Positions 59,366 to 64,000 of a stretch of 64,000 bases of DNA are shown here, piece after piece. The stretch is from NCBI GenBank assembly GCA_029891385.1, contig CM057229.1, positions 1,550,001 to 1,614,000 on the forward strand, written 5' to 3'. Below the pieces are notes generated by a model that was not told where the DNA came from, searched no databases, and worked only from the letters and a program-made list of their open reading frames with translations. The translations under genes and the position numbers were made by a program. Every line of letters starts with the position of its first letter. Positions within the stretch are counted from its first letter, which is position 1. This DNA is from Erythroxylum novogranatense (taxonomy: Eukaryota; Streptophyta; Magnoliopsida; Malpighiales; Erythroxylaceae).

Positions 59366-59613
59366 GGTGGAAATAGAAACAGAGAATTCTGGAAACGCAT
59401 AAATATTGTGAGTAGGTAGTTGGAATTGGAGAAGGAGCTATGTGATAATTTGAAATCCATGAGACTAAAGGATGAGTGGAATCGAATTCTTTTGGTAAAA
59501 AAAACTCGCAGCAACCAGCAAGCGAAATTATTTTGGTAGAAGGATGGTGACCGGAATACAAAATTTTCCATAAACAAATTAAAGGGAGAAGAGCTCAAAA
59601 TCGTGTTAAAGGC

Positions 59614-60620
59614 TTGCGTAATGAAGAGGGGGTAGTTGTTTTCGAACTTGCAAAGATGGGGTCTATTGTTCATAGCTACTTTCAGAAGCTATTTTTAGAA
59701 GAGGGAGAAGTTGATTTTTCTAGAATTACAGAGATTGTGAAAAAAAAAAAGGGTGACATAGGAAGATTCACAATTTTTATTAAAGTTGTTTCAGAAAGAA
59801 GAGTTCAAGTTTGCTTTGTTCCGGTTTAAATCCGGTTTTCTTGCAAAAATATTGGCACATCTTGGGAGACGAATTTTCAAACGTGGGATGTTCTGGCTCT
59901 CTCAAGGCACCTTTCCAAGCTCACTTACTATTACTTTGATTCCAAAAATTGCTGCTCCTGATGATATTAAAGATTTTAGATCCATAACTCTCTATAATGT
60001 GATTTATAAGATTGCGTCAAAAGTCTTAGCAAATAGACTTAAACAGATTCTACCGCATGTTATTTCTGATATGCAATCTACGTTTATGCCTAATCGGTTA
60101 ATTACATATAATGTATGAGTGGCATTTGAGAATTTGCATAGTTTGAAGAATAGGAGGTATGAGGAATTAGGTTATTGTGCAATAAAAATCAACATCAACA
60201 AGGCTTATGACCAGGTTAATTGGGATTACTTGAAGGCTATGCTTGTGTCTTTGGATTTTCCTCCTGATGGGCTAATTTGATGAATATGTGCTTTTCTTAA
60301 GTGAGCTATATGGTGAATCTTAATGGTAATCTTGTTGGGCCTATTACACTAAGGGGATCCTATCTCTGCTCACCTATTTCTTATATGTGCCGAAGGCCTT
60401 ACTACTTTATTTAGGGAGGCGGAATCTAAAGGTGTGTTACATAATTGTCCTGTTGGCAGAGGGTGTCCAAGAGTATCTCACTTACTATTCGCGGACGACT
60501 CTATTTTCTTTTTTAGGCTAATTCTAATGAAGCTACGATAGTTAGCAATATTCTTTCTGATTATGAAAAAGCTTCTGGGCAATATGTGAACTTATAGAAA
60601 TCAGGGATTATTTTTAGCCC
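59614..60620 (+). pseudogene. LINE ORF2 reverse transcriptase
   Basis: [47 protein letters not shown]; then INIDKAYDQVNWDYL with the first Asp, and FADDSIFF near 60493. Stops at 60118, 60280 and near 60590 and an indel near 60515 disrupt it. Confidence 0.88.
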
Positions 60621-60624
60621 GTGT

Positions 60625-61893
60625 ATGAAGGATGATACAAGAGCTGCCATTTCAAGTATTCTTCGAGTTCATAGTCCAATGGAGGGTGGTAAGTATTTAG
60701 GGCTCCCATCGCTTATCGGACGTAATAAAAAGCATATTTTTAGTTACGTTAAAGATAAGTTGTGGAAAAAAATTAATCCATGGAATAACCGATTCTTATT
60801 TAGGGCATGTAGGGAGGTCCTTCTAAAATCTGTGGCGCAGACCGTTCCTTCTTATTGCATGTCTATGTTTTTATTATCACTCTCTCTATGTCAAGAACTA
60901 CAAGTTATTATGAATCGTCTCTTGTGGAACTATAAGAAAGAAGTCAATAAAGGTATCAATTGGATTGCTTGGGAGACGTGTGAAGGTGGGATGGGTTTTC
61001 AAGACTTGTGGCATTTCAATTTGGCTATTTTGGGTAAACAAGGGTGGCGCCTCCTTACCCAACAAGATACTTTGTTTTATAGGATGTTTAAAGTTAAATA
61101 TTTCCCATTGGGGGATTTTCTAAAAGCACAGAAAGGCAATAATCCGATCTTTATTTGGTCTAGTATCCATGCTTCGATTAATTTGTTACGATTGGGGTCT
61201 CGATGGAGAGTAGGCAATGGTAGGAGTATTCTTGTGGGTTTGGATCCATAGATTCCCAAGCAAGGCAGTTTTGTTACGAAAGATGGGCATATGTTTGTGA
61301 ATAGATTTTGGAGGGTATGTGACTTCCTGAAAAATAGTGGTAAAAGGTATAATATTGGGTTACTTATAGAATATTTTTCATCTAGTGACGTTCGTGCTAT
61401 TCTCACTATAGCATTTGGAGTTCATAGTGTGGAGGATTCAATGCTGTGGCATTTTGAGAAGAGGGGTAATTATACAATTAAATCTAGATATCATGTTAGC
61501 AGGAGTTCATCCATGGTTAATAACTCGAAACAAAATAGAGAAGTATGGTGCAAAATATGGAAGCTTAAAGTTCCCTTCAAAGATCGTGATTTCATGTGGA
61601 GAACGACTAAAAATGTGATACCGATGAAGATGAACATGAGAAGTTGGAATGTTGGAGTTTATAAGGATTGCTTATTTTACCCTATGCAAGAAACTGTGGA
61701 TCATTTATTCCTATATTATCCTTATGCAATAGAAGTTTGGAGAGTTGTTGGTTTGGAAGTGTCACCTTTGAACTCTTCTTTTACTGATATATTTTTGCAT
61801 ATTTGTTTATCCTTGAGTAAGGAGAAAGCTGCCTATTTTGCTGTGATTTGTCGATACATATGGCGGAGTAGAAACGACTTATGTTGGTCCTAA
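60625..61893 (+). pseudogene. LINE ORF2 C-terminal RT and zf-RVT
   Basis: YLGLPSLIGRNKKHIFSYVK, GMGFQDLWHFNLAILGKQGW, WRVGNGRSILV (60625-61251), then the zf-RVT region (61291-61893: VWCKIWKLKVPFKDRDFMWR, HLFLYYPYAIEVW). Cysteines of the usual C..C..H..C pattern are partly lost. Confidence 0.88.
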
Positions 61894-62163
61894 AAAATAA
61901 CGACAGTGTAGTAGCTGGTTCAAGCGACGACTGCTCGTCTGCAGAACTGGCGGGACTGGAACGTGTTGAAGCCCGCCGCTGCTTCTTTACACCAGATTCG
62001 CGGACAACAAGGTGCTGGAAATGGCATCATTAATCTGGAAAATTCTCATTGGCAGGCATTTATTGATGTCGCAATATTTCAGTAGGAAGATTTCATAAGT
62101 TTTGTGGTGGTCTTTTAAGATCTTAAAGGTGGTTTTATCAAAGCTATATCTGGTTACTAAGAA

Positions 62164-62493
62164 GGTGTTAAAAGTGTTGCTGTGGCGGAGGCATTTGCGT
62201 TGCGTGAGGTGTTATTACATGTAAAGTCTCACTTTCATGATGAAGGCTTAACTTTTACAAATTGCCAACATTTATTTCTTGCTTTGTCCTCTCATTCTCT
62301 TGATGTTTCTGACCTAGGATTGATTGTTAAAGATTGTTTGCTTATTCTTGAGTCTATACTGGATATACAAGTTCGTTGGATTCGAAGAAACTTGAATGGA
62401 GTTGCTCATCAACTTGCTAGAGCATCCATTAGATTCTCCCATTTTGTTTCTTGGGAGGTTGTTCCGGATGTTATCATCCAATTCTTCATTTGA
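62164..62493 (+). pseudogene. LINE RNase H domain
   Basis: RVT_3: AEAFALREVLLHVKSHF, DLGLIVKDCLLILES, QVRWIRRNLNGVAHQLARAS. It marks the C-terminus of ORF2. The start of the domain is degraded. Confidence 0.85.
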
Positions 62494-62506
62494 TTAATGA
62501 AATGGT

Positions 62507-64000
62507 AGGGGTGAGCATTGATCGGGCCGACCCGATTACCCGGCCCGGCCCGACAAAATTCGGGTAAGGAAATATGGAAATTCGGGTAAATCGGGCCGGT
62601 CCGTTTATTACCCGAATTTTGTTCGGGCCGGTCCGGGTTACTCCAAAACAAATCGGGCCGGCCCGATTACCCGAAATATCCTACCATTAACTCTTCTCTC
62701 CCCTAACCCGAATTAGGTATTACTAACCCTATCTAACACTCAGCAGCACTCTAACTCTCTAACAGACTAACACACACTAACCCTATCGCAGTCGTCTTCA
62801 TGCGTTCCCAGTCCCCAGTCCGCACCGCACGGTAGTGAGTAGTCCCCAGTCGGCAGCTGGCAGCTCACGGTAAGGACTAAGGACTTCTTCTCTGTTCTCT
62901 ACTCTTGTCGTCTTCATGCGTTCTTCTCTGTTTCATTTGTCGTGTACAGTGTACTCGTGTTCATGCGTTAAGAAGAACACGTTCTTGTCGTGTTCTCCAA
63001 TTAATCTAAGTCTCTAACTTCTTGTTCTTCTCTGTTCTCTCAATTCTCAAATCAACACGACAACACGCTTGAGGGTTGACCCTCGTTCCTGGTTCTCTGC
63101 GATTTCTAGGGTTTACATTTGGGTATTTTTCTTCTAACTTCTGTTCTTCTCACTTCTCAGTTCTCCGTTCTCTGCCTTGCTCACGGTAAAAGCGAAACAT
63201 CATACACGTTTGAGAGTGCTCACTACTACTGCTTACGGTAAGGAGTCATTTTCTCTAACTGTTCTCTCAAATGCTCTGTGCTTACTGTCTACGGTCCACT
63301 TGCATTTTGCTTGTTGTGATTTGTGAAGGCTTTTGGAATTTGGATTGAACTTGGCCTAATGTTGAATGCTAGAAAATCTAATCTTCTTGACAGATTGCGT
63401 TTTTGGCTCTCAAGTCTCAAATGCTCTGTGGACACTGCTTTGTTTGGTTTCTATGTTACATTGGGTTATATCTGATTTTCTGGCACATTTCTATATGAAA
63501 CATTTGCCTTTCAAAATGGATTGCATTTATGTATTTGTTGAGGGAAGCTGACAGGAAGTATAGCAACTTCCTAAAATTGAAATTGGGGTTGACATAAGAA
63601 GTAGAGTTTTTAGTCCATTTCCTTTAGATGAAAATGATTCATGAGAGAATCATAATTCACAATATAGTTGATCTTAATATGTTAAACGTACAAGTTAGGA
63701 CATTAGACTGTTGATGTTTATGGACATTAGAGATTAGACTGCTGATGTTTTTGCTCCATTTCCATTAAATGTAACTGCTGATGTTTATGGATTATAATTG
63801 ATAGATGTAAGTGTTTTATTCTAAACATTTAGGGATTAAAATAAAACTTACAATCTTTGTCTACTTTAGATTTATTAGGCATTAGCATTTATTCTATTGG
63901 AACATGTTCTTATATTGTACCAATATATATTTGCATCTTTTACATGAAATTTGAACTCTCTTCTAAATAGCTCTATAACAATGTAGACAAGGACACTTAA
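62507..64000. mobile_element. hAT-like transposon end with GC-rich subterminal repeats
   Basis: It starts TAGGGGTGAGCA, resembling plant hAT termini, then has many CGGGCC, CCCGAA and GGCCCG motifs in both orientations to about 62680, and afterwards a CT-rich stretch with TTCTC repeats. No transposase is readable before the window ends; the coding part would lie beyond 64000. Confidence 0.5.

Larger units (their letters stand above)
55190..62500 (+). mobile_element. L1-type LINE, near full length, split by solo LTR 4
   Basis: ORF1 (DUF4283, degenerate CCHC) is followed by ORF2 with endonuclease, RT, zf-RVT and RNase H in normal order. The 5' edge lies between 55161 and 55230; the 3' edge near 62500. 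Many stops and frameshifts. It is head-to-head with the truncated LINE at 51197-55147. Confidence 0.85.

Overview
The window is nuclear DNA from a core eudicot plant. It carries two intron-containing plant genes, several families of plant retrotransposons and dispersed AT-rich repeats. It also holds short, scrambled pieces of plastid genes, which only make sense as nuclear copies of plastid DNA. I cannot name the species.

Only two genes look intact, both on the minus strand. One is a double B-box transcription factor of the BBX20/BBX21 type (7870-8944, three exons, 289 aa). The other is an APETALA3/DEFICIENS-type MADS-box gene (47231-48773, seven exons, 227 aa) with a CArG box 121 bp upstream of its ATG. 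Nearly all other coding sequence is decayed transposon or organelle DNA.

Layout. 1-4.8 kb: the end of a long LTR, a Copia gag-protease remnant, and a small plus-strand Copia split by a 2-kb solo LTR. 4.8-14.7 kb: AT-rich sequence around the BBX gene with MITEs and local duplications. 14.8-17.6 kb: a 2.85-kb solo LTR with a GC-rich tandem array and a row of small inverted repeats. 18.2-23.6 kb: Copia element A. 25.07-29.2 kb: a mosaic plastid insertion (rpoB, rbcL, matK, trnP, rps7, ndhH, trnV, trnN, ycf2, rps18, ycf4). 31.8-36.8 kb: Copia element B. 36.9-39.2 kb: a partial Gypsy element. 39.2-40.7 kb: a third solo LTR. 40.8-45.8 kb: Copia element C, same family as A, with a truncated right LTR. 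45.9-46.6 kb: an AT-rich repeat. 47.2-48.9 kb: the AP3 gene. 51.2-55.1 kb: a minus-strand L1-type LINE split by a second plastid insertion. 55.2-62.5 kb: a plus-strand L1-type LINE whose ORF1 is split by a fourth solo LTR. 62.5-64 kb: a GC-rich hAT-like transposon end.

The most informative signals are structural. Four solo LTRs have perfect 5-bp target duplications. Two insertions (plastid DNA in a LINE, and a Gypsy fragment) are flanked by long target duplications of about 54 and 47 bp, and a deletion junction carries 37 bp copied from an AP3 intron; together these suggest repeated double-strand-break repair with filler DNA. One solo LTR has five AACGG cores just upstream of a TATA box, resembling plant G2/M (MSA) elements. 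I found no convincing new multi-gene system.
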